From Bacteroides caecimuris (GTDB lineage: Bacteria; Bacteroidota; Bacteroidia; Bacteroidales; Bacteroidaceae), in assembly GCF_001688725.2 (NCBI RefSeq), contig NZ_CP015401.2, forward strand, positions 744,001 to 808,000: a stretch of 64,000 bases of DNA. The letters run 5' to 3'. Position 1 is the stretch's first letter. Every line of letters begins with the position of its first letter. Both the position numbers and the translations under genes were made by a program. Below the pieces are notes generated by a model, which was not told the DNA's origin, searched no databases, and saw only the letters and a program-made list of their open reading frames with translations. Below, in pieces: positions 53,038 to 62,242 of the stretch.

Positions 53038-54744
53038 TTACTTGCTGACTTTTTCTGCTTCCAAGATTGCTTGGTAAGCATTAACGATACCTCCGGAAAT
53101 ACATAGGTCATCAAAAAGGAATAAATCTTGTGAAGGGCTATCGTTCACGCGGATTCCTTTTTCTACTTCTACACCTTTGCGTGAAGTGACGCTTTTTAAT
53201 AATATGTCACGGATTTGAGAGCCGGTCAGTTTAGGGAAATAAGACTTCACAAGAGCAGCTACGCCAGCTACAGTAGCCGAAGCCATTCCTTCTCCAGTTC
53301 CTTTTTGATAAGTGTCACCCATATAAGAAGAATAAATGTCTGTTCCCGGAGCATAAATATCGAGAGCAGTTGCACCGTAATTGGTGTTCAATACCGGATT
53401 TCCATTTTTGTCTGAAGCAGCAACTACCATAAAATTAGTAAGTTCTTCCTCTTTATTCATCTTACGATTGGGAAAGAATTCGTCTTTATCCATATCCATT
53501 GATAGATCCCAAACCGGAACTATAACTAATGCCCCTTTCTTCTCTGCCTCTTTCAATGCATTTGTTATCCATTGTTTTTGTTCTTCCGGATATATGGAGT
53601 TTTGTTCCGGTAATACGATTACATCTGCTCCATGGTCTACTGCATAACGAATTGCCAATGCCATATCTTTCAGGTATGGTTCTCCTTCTCCCGGGTGGAT
53701 GCGTAAAGTCATGATTTCTGCATTGTCTGCAATACCGTTACTTCCGATGCCGTTGTCACGTTTAGCTGCGATAACGCCTGCCTTCATTACGCCTGTTGCC
53801 GCATCAGATGTCAACAGTACATTATTACCATAATGCGTATCGTTAATATCCAAAGGATTGTCACCTACAATTTCTTTTCGATTATCACTCCCGTATTTCT
53901 TTAAAGCCTCTTCATAAGACGCTTTAGCTGTTTCTACACTTTTCTTTCCCATATTCTGATAAACAGGTTCCCATTTATCCGTATTATAGATGCTGAAATA
54001 GTAGGCAGTAAGCATAAAGGCAACTTCAGAAAGACTGTCTCTTTCAGCTTTGGGATCATAACAACTTTGGAAGTCCTCAACAGTCAACTCTTTTCCGGGA
54101 AAACGCTTTTTCATGTCCTTGTCGAACTTTTCAACATATTCTTCTATAACATAAGATAGTTGAAGACCACCGTAAGCTCCACCGATTCTAGATTCCGGCA
54201 TGACTTTATAACGATAGTAATTATACTCTTCCATGTTTTCCGGTGCGGGGACTTCTTGGCGTTTTCCATTGACTATTTTATAATACTTCTTTCCGTCAAA
54301 GATATAATCAGCGTATTTATCTTTGAGACGGAAGAATTCACGTTCTCCTTCGCGTGTCAAAGTTTCCATGACTTGACCGTCTTTACCACCGATGAAGTTC
54401 CAGCCATTGATGTCGTCAACAAGCCCGTTTTTATCATCATCTTTTTGGTTTGACTTTTCTTTTGGGTTGATCCAGATTGCGTGTTTCAGGTCTTCGTGTT
54501 CTACGTCCATTCCGGTTCCGATCAGTGCGACAACCGGTTTTTTCTTTGCTTTCTTTTTGTTGGCTTTCAGGTAATCATACGCTTTGTTTACTTCGGCTCC
54601 GTACACACTGTCCTGATCGAAAGAACAGTTAAACCAGTCCAGTTCGGATTGTTTTTTTTGTGTTTCTGTCTTTGGCTTGATTAACTGGGCTGATACAGTA
54701 ACGCTGATAAAACAGCATACGATAGGAAATATAAGTTTCTTCAT
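53038..54744 (-). CDS. Subtilase-fold (S8) protein lacking the catalytic triad
   Basis: Exported protein of 568 residues, signal ending ISVTVSAQ. The S8 fold is clear, but each catalytic motif is altered. The Asp motif IDTG or IDSG is VALIGTGMD, with Gly76 in place of Asp. The His motif HGTHVAG is TGVMKAG, with Thr317 in place of His, in DAATGVMKAGVIAAKRDNGI. The Ser motif GTSMASP is GEGMASA, with Gly486 in place of Ser. About 200 extra residues lie between the first two. It should therefore be a binding or chaperone-like pseudo-protease. It sits between a TlpA protein and the retropepsin genes; the reading frame is intact and looks maintained. Confidence 0.85.
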   Translation of the reverse strand: MKKLIFPIVCCFISVTVSAQLIKPKTETQKKQSELDWFNCSFDQDSVYGAEVNKAYDYLKANKKKAKKKPVVALIGTGMDVEHEDLKHAIWINPKEKSNQKDDDKNGLVDDINGWNFIGGKDGQVMETLTREGEREFFRLKDKYADYIFDGKKYYKIVNGKRQEVPAPENMEEYNYYRYKVMPESRIGGAYGGLQLSYVIEEYVEKFDKDMKKRFPGKELTVEDFQSCYDPKAERDSLSEVAFMLTAYYFSIYNTDKWEPVYQNMGKKSVETAKASYEEALKKYGSDNRKEIVGDNPLDINDTHYGNNVLLTSDAATGVMKAGVIAAKRDNGIGSNGIADNAEIMTLRIHPGEGEPYLKDMALAIRYAVDHGADVIVLPEQNSIYPEEQKQWITNALKEAEKKGALVIVPVWDLSMDMDKDEFFPNRKMNKEEELTNFMVVAASDKNGNPVLNTNYGATALDIYAPGTDIYSSYMGDTYQKGTGEGMASATVAGVAALVKSYFPKLTGSQIRDILLKSVTSRKGVEVEKGIRVNDSPSQDLFLFDDLCISGGIVNAYQAILEAEKVSK

Positions 54745-54775
54745 TGTCGAAAGAGTTATAATTTATACGGTTTGT

Positions 54776-55783
54776 TTATTGTCTTATTTTTAAAATGGCT
54801 TCGCGTACTTGTTCACCCCGAACGTTGCGTGCAGCGAGTTTGCCTTCTTTGTCAATGACTACAAGGAAAGGGATGGAGTAGAAGCCGTAAGCAGTCTGAA
54901 TAGCACTTGGGGTCTTGCTGCTTTTAGGGAATCCTGTCTTATCCCACAGCATCACCCACGGCAATTTTTCTTCATCCAGCATTTTTCTCCATTTTGCTTC
55001 GCTGTCATCCAGCGAGACACTGATGAATTCCAGATCGTCAGCCTTCAATTCATTGTATATGGTTAGCATACTACGCATCTCTTTACGACAAGGACCACAC
55101 CAGGAGGCACAGAAGTCAAGTACGACAATTTTCCCACGGAAGTCTTTCAGGCTTACGTTTTTTCCGTTGGCATCTGTGAAAGTAAAGTCGGGACATTCTG
55201 CACCAATGATTTGGTGGGAGAGGACCTCTACTCTGTTTACCAACCATTTGGCAGATAAAGACTTTCTGTCTCGTTCTGGTATCATGTCCAATAGCATTTT
55301 GTTGGATTGGTAATCATTTACATTTGCCAGATAGGCCAATGCAGATGCCATGGCAGGAGTCAGTTTTCCTTTGACAGAAGTAGAAATCGTTGCTATATCC
55401 GGGTCTCTTTCTGTTGGCATATAGGTTTGCAAAGTCAGAAACGGATCGATGCCGGTGAATGAAAGCGAACTTTGTTCAGGGTTCTTTTCATCGAAAAAAC
55501 CAGTAATACTTACAGGCGTGTTTTCGAGGTATATGTTTTGCTCTGTATTTCCGATATATAGTGTATATACATCAGGTAAAATGTTTTTCTTCTCAGTTTC
55601 GAATACTCCGTTCTGGTTAATGGGACAACTTAAAATGAGTTTCCCATTCAAATCCTTCACTTGTAAAGTGGTTGGTTTGAGTAGTCTCAACTTTCCTTTG
55701 AATAGTAACCCGTCGTCGCTCCATAGAGGAGTAGTGCTCCATAAGAATAATAATATAAATGAAAGTCTTTTTATGAATTTCAT
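54776..55783 (-). CDS. TlpA-family thioredoxin-fold protein with DUF4369-like N-terminus
   Basis: Exported thiol-disulfide protein of 335 residues, signal ending TPLWSDD. The N-terminal 140 or so residues are a DUF4369-like beta domain (LFKGKLRLLKPTTLQVKDL). The TlpA domain has VVLDFCASWCGPCRKEMRSM with an extra Cys just before the CGPC pair, and a cis-proline in YSIPFLVVIDKEGKLAAR. The order and design mirror the locus A protein at 9887-11056, but this one has no lipobox. It lies between the lipoprotein and the pseudo-subtilase. Confidence 0.88.
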   Translation of the reverse strand: MKFIKRLSFILLFLWSTTPLWSDDGLLFKGKLRLLKPTTLQVKDLNGKLILSCPINQNGVFETEKKNILPDVYTLYIGNTEQNIYLENTPVSITGFFDEKNPEQSSLSFTGIDPFLTLQTYMPTERDPDIATISTSVKGKLTPAMASALAYLANVNDYQSNKMLLDMIPERDRKSLSAKWLVNRVEVLSHQIIGAECPDFTFTDANGKNVSLKDFRGKIVVLDFCASWCGPCRKEMRSMLTIYNELKADDLEFISVSLDDSEAKWRKMLDEEKLPWVMLWDKTGFPKSSKTPSAIQTAYGFYSIPFLVVIDKEGKLAARNVRGEQVREAILKIRQ

Positions 55784-55894
55784 GATTTTGAGTTTATAAG
55801 ATATCGTAAAATACTAGGTAACCTTGTTGTTACTCTGTTTATTCTTTAATAAGATGATTCTCTTAATAGTTGGATTCTTTTTTTACCAATCATC

Positions 55895-56998
55895 TCACCA
55901 ATCCCAGCCTGGCCAAGAATCATCATCATCGTCATCATCTCCTTCGTCTGTTTCCGGTAGTTCTGGTAGTTCCGGGTAGGGTTTGATATCCCAATCTTCT
56001 GGTCCTTGAGCAATAGCTTCCAAATCAATATTATATTTTTTTAGATAGTTTGTTACAAAATCGAACTTACTACTTAGAAATGGATAGGTTGCTGAAGGCC
56101 ACTTTGCTTCTCGTTCTTCCTTAGTAAGCCGCATGGCTATTTGCAGATAGCCTATAAATGTTTCTTTGGCTGTTGAAGGATTGGTTGCAGGCTTAATATA
56201 GTCTGCTGAATATGAATTTATATTACCGGGATATCCTCTTTTAAGATAGTAATTAGCATCAGCTTTGCTCTCAATATCTTCCTCTATGATAAGTGGAGTT
56301 GAGTGGTCGAAACCGGCATCAAACTCTTCTTCCGGTATGATAATATTCCCCCTTGTGATAGCTGTACGTATGATTTCATCGATAATTTTAAAACGGCGTA
56401 TTGCATAACTATCTTTATTTCCGGCAATAGGGGATTTCCATTCTTTAAGTGGGTCATTGGGTGTCATCGTACCAAACATAATGTTGCTACAATGAGCTGC
56501 ATCTCCCCAAAAGCAAGTTAACCAACAGTCGGTTTGGCTTTCATCATGTTCGAGTAATGCGACGTTAAATTCCATTGTTCCAGGTAGTATGACTGAATGC
56601 GAAGAATAATTGTATATAAAATACCAATACATAGGAAATACTCTATCAGTCACCTCCCGGTTGAGATAAGGGAATACATGGTCTTTCATAAAGGTAATGT
56701 AAAATGCACCCATCTCGTCATTAAGACAATTATCGAATATTTTTGATGAACTACCGAGTCCACCATTGGTCCAGTTTTTATTGAGGTCTTTTTCTGTTAT
56801 ATTTTTATATATCAGTTTTACTCCGAAATTTTTATAAATTTCCAAAGCGTCATTGTCCCATGGGTTATCTCCTTGAGGAAATTCGATCCCTCCGGCAAGT
56901 GCTAGCGGATCTGGTGTCGGATCGATTATATCTTCATCATAACAGGAAGAGAATGTGAGACAGAATAGTAATATCCATACATTATATATTGGTTTCAT
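55895..56998 (-). CDS. SusD-associated lipoprotein, zinc-metallohydrolase-like but without HExxH
   Basis: Lipoprotein of 367 residues from ATG 56998 (MKPIYNVWILLFCLTFSSC, lipid Cys19); an open frame extends to 57055 but would overlap the SusD gene. The start of the mature protein, GGIEFPQGDNPWDNDALEIY, matches its counterpart in locus A. No HExxH is found; the helix region reads FKIIDEIIRTAITRGNIIIP. The C-terminus ends in a run of seven Asp then SWPGWDW, which may bind cations. It probably decorates the SusCD complex at the cell surface. Family membership is by motif and context. Confidence 0.6.
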   Translation of the reverse strand: MKPIYNVWILLFCLTFSSCYDEDIIDPTPDPLALAGGIEFPQGDNPWDNDALEIYKNFGVKLIYKNITEKDLNKNWTNGGLGSSSKIFDNCLNDEMGAFYITFMKDHVFPYLNREVTDRVFPMYWYFIYNYSSHSVILPGTMEFNVALLEHDESQTDCWLTCFWGDAAHCSNIMFGTMTPNDPLKEWKSPIAGNKDSYAIRRFKIIDEIIRTAITRGNIIIPEEEFDAGFDHSTPLIIEEDIESKADANYYLKRGYPGNINSYSADYIKPATNPSTAKETFIGYLQIAMRLTKEEREAKWPSATYPFLSSKFDFVTNYLKKYNIDLEAIAQGPEDWDIKPYPELPELPETDEGDDDDDDDSWPGWDW

Positions 56999-57047
56999 AA
57001 TTCTCTGTTGTTTAAAATTGGTGATCATTGTTTTTGTTATTTGTATT

Positions 57048-58619
57048 TTAGTCAATAACGGGAACTCCAGTTCGTTGCGGTCCGAATGAGTTTTGTTCTA
57101 GTAATAAGTTTCTTTGCAAAACTTCTTTAGGTATAGGTAACACATACGAAAGGTCATTCTTCGTGAGTGTATATACTTTTCCTTCCCATTTATGCTGTAT
57201 GGGAAGCATGCCATAGCGACGTAAGTCGAACCAGCGTTGCCCTTCATAGCAAAGTTCTTTTCTGCGTTCTTCACGTATTTTAGTGATGAGAGCTTCTCCG
57301 GTTAGTCCGGAAAAGGAAGGTGCGTTTCCTGCAATGTATCGTTTTTCCAGTAATGTATGCATTGCAGTTATAGCATCTCCTTCAGCTTTATTCATGGCAG
57401 CAGCTTCCGCATAGTTCAGATAAGCTTCTGCTATTCGGAAAGAGAGGGCAAAATAATCACTACTTTTTGAGGCAGGGACAGAACTGAGTGTTTTGTATTT
57501 GCCGTAAGGGAGGTAGATATCATAAAAGGTACTGTTTTCCGGTTCCCATTCGTTGTACTGCATCTCTCTGGTGATGTAACGGTCTTTACGTAAATCACCT
57601 TCTTGGAAGCTCTTAATCAGTTCGTCTGCTGCCTTAAACATTTTTCTAGTTTCTTCTCCATCTGCATATTCGTCTTCTTTGTCGATATAACCTTCGTATT
57701 CACCTGTTAGGTCTCTTATAGTTCCATAACTCCAGATAACTTCCGGTGAGTCATACGTATTGAATGTATAATAAGGTTCTTTTATACCCGCTTCCGGTGC
57801 AGGGATCGTATTCAGGTCACGTAATGAGAAGTTCCAATCTTTGATCACTTTCTCCGCATACGTTTTCGCTTCTGCCCAATTTTCCATATATAGAGCTACG
57901 CGTGACTTTAATAATTGCACCATAGGTAGGCTGACAAGGTAGTTCGGTTCATATTGCAGAGAAGTGGAGAGACCTTGAAATAAGCGTTCCGCTTCGTTTA
58001 GGTCGGTAACAATCTGTCGGTATACTTCTTCTACCGTATTCCGTTTCATTAATATATTGCCTTCTTCTCTCATCTTACTATCCAGTTTGAGAGGAACTCC
58101 CAGCGATTCTTTGTTATAATTATAAGGAAGTCCGTACTGATTGACTAGCATGTAATAGTAAAAAGCTCTTAACGCATAGGATTGTGCTTTAATATGGTTC
58201 TTTTCAACTTCTGTACCAGACACTTCGTCAATATAGTCAAGGGCGGCATTAGCTCCTAAAATATATTCATAGAGATTTTCCCATGTATTGACCACGGGGG
58301 ATCCTCCTAATTTCTCTTGTATTTCGAACATGTTAGGTTGCCAGCTATACAGAACTTCAAAAATTTCCATTGTTACTTTGTCATTATCTGTGAATCCGTA
58401 ACCTTCTACCTGATTCTGTTCAACATCATCTGCGAGTATTTCCAGATAGTTGAGAAACTGGGTATTTTGTTGTCGGGGATAAGCTTCTCCGATAAGCATC
58501 TCTTGTAATGCATTAGCGTCTTTGGGGATGTATTGGCTCTGTGACTTGGGTTCTAAAAAATCTCCACAAGCGGTGAGGCTGGTAAGTGTAATTGTATAGA
58601 TTAAATATTTAAGTTTCAT
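57048..58619 (-). CDS. SusD/RagB-family surface lipoprotein
   Basis: Substrate-binding lid of the locus B importer. 523 residues, signal ending LTSLTAC (lipid Cys18) and mature start GDFLEPKSQSQY. Signature regions: KAQSYALRAFYYYMLVNQYG, EERRKELCYEGQRWFDLRRY and SYVLPIPKEV. Shares SusD family features with the locus A SusD, but the two are clearly diverged. It starts 19 bp after the stop of the SusC gene. Confidence 0.94.
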   Translation of the reverse strand: MKLKYLIYTITLTSLTACGDFLEPKSQSQYIPKDANALQEMLIGEAYPRQQNTQFLNYLEILADDVEQNQVEGYGFTDNDKVTMEIFEVLYSWQPNMFEIQEKLGGSPVVNTWENLYEYILGANAALDYIDEVSGTEVEKNHIKAQSYALRAFYYYMLVNQYGLPYNYNKESLGVPLKLDSKMREEGNILMKRNTVEEVYRQIVTDLNEAERLFQGLSTSLQYEPNYLVSLPMVQLLKSRVALYMENWAEAKTYAEKVIKDWNFSLRDLNTIPAPEAGIKEPYYTFNTYDSPEVIWSYGTIRDLTGEYEGYIDKEDEYADGEETRKMFKAADELIKSFQEGDLRKDRYITREMQYNEWEPENSTFYDIYLPYGKYKTLSSVPASKSSDYFALSFRIAEAYLNYAEAAAMNKAEGDAITAMHTLLEKRYIAGNAPSFSGLTGEALITKIREERRKELCYEGQRWFDLRRYGMLPIQHKWEGKVYTLTKNDLSYVLPIPKEVLQRNLLLEQNSFGPQRTGVPVID

Positions 58620-58638
58620 ATCTCTCTTTGTTTATTGT

Positions 58639-61600
58639 TTAAAATCCGATATTAAATCCCAGTGAGAAAGAACGTGGCATGATGCTGTTTTCTAATTCCG
58701 GGTCGAAGCCGTTGAAACGTTTGCTGGCTATTACAAATATGTTGTCCATATTGAAATTGACAGACAGATTTTTGGCATGTATCTTGTCGCACCATTCTTG
58801 TTTCATTTGCCAGGATAATCCGATGTTCCGACAGCGTAAGAATGAGGCATTGACTACCATAGCATCTGATTTTTCCCACATTGGAATGGGAGATTCACCA
58901 GGATCTGTATTAGGCAAAGTCCAACCTATTCCTCTCTGCCATGTAGGTAGTCCGGGGATATTTGTATGGGCTTCGTCTCCTGGCTTTTGCCAACGATTTA
59001 GTAAATCACGGTTTATGTTGCTGATTGGACTAGGCATCATGTCACTGAGTCCTTTAAAATCGCGGTAAGGTGACGGTAAACGTTTATGGCTACCTAGCAA
59101 AAGGGAGAAACTGGTGTTCAATGACAAAGACTTGTAGCGGAAGCTTAAGCCAAGTCCTCCAGTGAAGTATGGTTCTTTTTCACCGGAATATACAAGGTAA
59201 GAAGTCGGGTCGATGTCTTTACTTTTTTCTTCTTCCGGGACTTCAACATAGTTGAATGTCGGCTTACCGTTAGTTCCATCAAGACCAGCAAATGAATATG
59301 ACCAGAATGCACTTAACGGATAACCCTCTTTTAAGATTTGGGCGCCGTCTCCATTCAGATACATTGCTGTGTTTCTATCAATTTTGGTTTCCCCGCCTTT
59401 ATTCCAGTTTTTAGAGGCATTCAGGTTAACATTCAGAGCGAAATCACGCTTTTGGATAGGTGTGAATGATAATGTGTATTCAATTCCTCGATTGTAAATG
59501 ATTCCACCGTTCCGTTTCATCTGGTCAAGTCCGTATTCGTATGGCAAATCAACATTGATTACTGCATTGGAACGTCGGGTGTAATATTCCAGGTTCATAT
59601 AAAACATGCGGAATAGTTCCAGATCCACCCCAAAGTTCCAGTTCTTGGTACGTTCCCACGAGAGATACGGGTTGGGGATCTGGCTGATAGTAGAGTAGTA
59701 ACGGTTATATCCGGCTTGTACCCCGTTTTGATTTAAGATTAATTCGGGACTTTCGCGTGTTAAGGCATTCCCCTGAATACCGAACGTTCCTCTGAAATTA
59801 AGTGTGGAGATCCATGACAGATGCTTTTGGAAGAAAGCTTCTTCCGATGCTCTCCAAGAGAAACCGAATGAATAAGTCGGGTCGATGCGATGATTAATAT
59901 CCTGTCCGAAAACATTGGAAGCATCATTTCGCACATTGGCATTCATTACGTAGCGGTTTTTGAATGAATATGCGAAAGTGGCAAAAAACGAAAGGAAGTT
60001 GTTGGTGTTGTTTGTTCTATTCCAACCTCCATTATAGATTTTTTGTAATATTCCCCAGCCTGTCGGACTTCCTCCTGGTGATACTACTTCGCTAGGTATG
60101 GTAGGTGCTACGATACGTTCACCTCTGTCCGGGACATATCCCCAAATGGTATTGGCAGTGCCTTTGGCTGTAGATGAACGGAGCTCCATACCCAATAATG
60201 CATTTAAGCGGTTGTCAGCATTGAATGCTTTACTGAATTGTAATTTGTTTTGGATATTGTAGGAATGCTGATTATTATCGTTTGTATACAATCTACCTCC
60301 GAATGGAAGTTGTGCGGCCTTAAATTCGGAACTGGTGGGAGTTACGGAGTTAAAATCGTATCCTCGATACTCGTTGGCTATGTAATATGTACGTTCGGTA
60401 GCCCAGCTTTCATTGGTACTGTTGTTATTAGAATAACCTCCGGTAAATTGGTAGGTCAACCAGTCGAGGATATGCCAATTAACATTTAAAGAGGCTGACA
60501 TAAAGTTTGAACGCGCTTTTGAACCGCTATTATCTCGTTCATTGATGAAATTGTATGAAAGTGTTTCTTTACTACCTGTTTTATATGTGTATTCGTTCTC
60601 TTGCATATAGTAAGCATCCGGATCAATGGCACGGCTCGTATTAGTGGCATAACTCATAGGGTTGACATCATCAAAGAAGCCGTTGGTGGTAGAAACACTA
60701 CCATTTAATGTCATGCTGATAGTTAGTTTCTCTATTGGGCGTAACATAAGGGCAATACGTCCGGTCATACGTTCGTTATCATTCCCTATTTCTTGACCTT
60801 CGCTGTTGTTATAACCCATGGATGCTGAATAACTGAACTTGTTCGTTCCACCGGAAACACTAATATTGTGCGTATGACTGAACGAACGGCGTGTCAGAGA
60901 CTTGAACCAGTCTGTATTGCGGGTTTCCATAGCGTTATAAAGTTCTCTGTATTCGATGTCTGAAATATCGTGCTCTTGTAGCATGCGTAACAAACCCTCA
61001 TAAGTGTTAGGATCTTTGTAAGGTACTGTTATGTAAGAGATTCCGGCGTCGAATGCCTCTTGTGAAAAACGGATACGTTCTTGAGAGTTCATAAAGTTGA
61101 ACATTCCATAATTAGGACGTTGTCCGATGTTGAAGTTGGCAGAATAGTTCACAGTCAACCTGTCGGTGGTATTTTTTTTAGTTGTGATTTCGATTACACC
61201 GTTAGATGCTTTCGAACCATAGATAGCAGTGGCGGAAGCATCTTTCAAGATTGTGATGTTTTCGATGTCGGCAGGGTTCAGCCATGAAATTTGATTACCG
61301 ATGATGTCTTTTAAGTTTTTAGTCATCAATTCGCCGTTATCTAGTGTTACCTGGAAATCTTCTTGGATAATACCGTCTACTACCCATAATGGGTCACGGT
61401 TTCCTTGCAATGTACTGGTTCCTCGAATTTGAATTTTAGGAGCAGTACCTACACGGCTGCTTGAATTAGTGACCACCATACCTGCTACACGCCCTTGCAA
61501 CATTTGGTCAATAGTAGTGTAAGAAGGCATTATAATATCTTTCGCTTTGATTGTAGTGATAGAGCCTACGAGATCACGGCGTTGAATGTTTTGATAACCG

Positions 61601-62217
61601 GTGACTACAACTTCATCAATTTCTGTACTGGAACCGCTCAGGGTAACATTGATTGTTTTCTTACCCGTATATTTGACCGTTTTCTTTTCCATTCCGATAA
61701 AAGAAAAAGTAAGGATCAATCCTTCCTGTGCCGGAATATTGAAAGAGTAATGTCCGTCCAGTCCGGCGATGGCTCCTTGTTTAGATCCTCGGATTGTAAC
61801 AGTGGCACCAGGTAATGCCTCACCACTGGTGTCGCGAATCCAACCGCTGATGGTTACTTTGGGTTTTTTCCTTTTCTTAATTACGATTGCACTACCGGAG
61901 ATTTCGTAAGTCAGATTAGTACCTTCCAGACATTCATCCAGAATTTGAAGAATAGTTTTATCCTTAGCCTTAACAGTGATATCAGTTACATTAGCAATAT
62001 CTTCTGTGGCATACATAAAGATAAATTTTGTGCGATTCTGTAGATACCAAAGTGCCGCTTCCAAAGTTTCTCCTTTTAAGTCGACAGAGATTCTTTGATT
62101 GTCTTGCGCTTGAATCATGAGTGAAGAAAGGGAGAATATCCATAAAAGGCAGAATTTCACAACGTTTCTGCTTACATAAGATACCACCCATGGCAGGGAT
62201 TGCGTTCGTTTTTTCAT
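58639..62217 (-). CDS. SusC/RagA-family TonB-dependent receptor with STN domain
   Basis: Outer-membrane importer of 1192 residues. Order: signal/anchor (KFCLLWIFSLSSLMIQAQ), STN domain at about 40-120 (ISVDLKGETLEAALWYLQNR), carboxypeptidase-like beta domain (TISGWIRDTSGEALPGATVT), a TonB-box-like EIDEVVVTGYQ, plug with VVTNSSSRVGTAPKIQIRGT, and a 22-stranded barrel ending FSLGFNIGF. The STN domain is the part that signals to FecR-type anti-sigma factors, and fecR and sigma genes lie directly upstream. So it is both importer and sensor. Ligand unknown; peptides are suggested by neighbours. Confidence 0.96.
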   Translation of the reverse strand: MKKRTQSLPWVVSYVSRNVVKFCLLWIFSLSSLMIQAQDNQRISVDLKGETLEAALWYLQNRTKFIFMYATEDIANVTDITVKAKDKTILQILDECLEGTNLTYEISGSAIVIKKRKKPKVTISGWIRDTSGEALPGATVTIRGSKQGAIAGLDGHYSFNIPAQEGLILTFSFIGMEKKTVKYTGKKTINVTLSGSSTEIDEVVVTGYQNIQRRDLVGSITTIKAKDIIMPSYTTIDQMLQGRVAGMVVTNSSSRVGTAPKIQIRGTSTLQGNRDPLWVVDGIIQEDFQVTLDNGELMTKNLKDIIGNQISWLNPADIENITILKDASATAIYGSKASNGVIEITTKKNTTDRLTVNYSANFNIGQRPNYGMFNFMNSQERIRFSQEAFDAGISYITVPYKDPNTYEGLLRMLQEHDISDIEYRELYNAMETRNTDWFKSLTRRSFSHTHNISVSGGTNKFSYSASMGYNNSEGQEIGNDNERMTGRIALMLRPIEKLTISMTLNGSVSTTNGFFDDVNPMSYATNTSRAIDPDAYYMQENEYTYKTGSKETLSYNFINERDNSGSKARSNFMSASLNVNWHILDWLTYQFTGGYSNNNSTNESWATERTYYIANEYRGYDFNSVTPTSSEFKAAQLPFGGRLYTNDNNQHSYNIQNKLQFSKAFNADNRLNALLGMELRSSTAKGTANTIWGYVPDRGERIVAPTIPSEVVSPGGSPTGWGILQKIYNGGWNRTNNTNNFLSFFATFAYSFKNRYVMNANVRNDASNVFGQDINHRIDPTYSFGFSWRASEEAFFQKHLSWISTLNFRGTFGIQGNALTRESPELILNQNGVQAGYNRYYSTISQIPNPYLSWERTKNWNFGVDLELFRMFYMNLEYYTRRSNAVINVDLPYEYGLDQMKRNGGIIYNRGIEYTLSFTPIQKRDFALNVNLNASKNWNKGGETKIDRNTAMYLNGDGAQILKEGYPLSAFWSYSFAGLDGTNGKPTFNYVEVPEEEKSKDIDPTSYLVYSGEKEPYFTGGLGLSFRYKSLSLNTSFSLLLGSHKRLPSPYRDFKGLSDMMPSPISNINRDLLNRWQKPGDEAHTNIPGLPTWQRGIGWTLPNTDPGESPIPMWEKSDAMVVNASFLRCRNIGLSWQMKQEWCDKIHAKNLSVNFNMDNIFVIASKRFNGFDPELENSIMPRSFSLGFNIGF

Positions 62218-62242
62218 AATGCGTTAGTTATATTATGTATTA

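Noticed and set aside
53038..54744. Active S8 subtilase
   Set aside because: The fold is present but Asp, His and Ser are all replaced in their motifs, so an active protease is unlikely.
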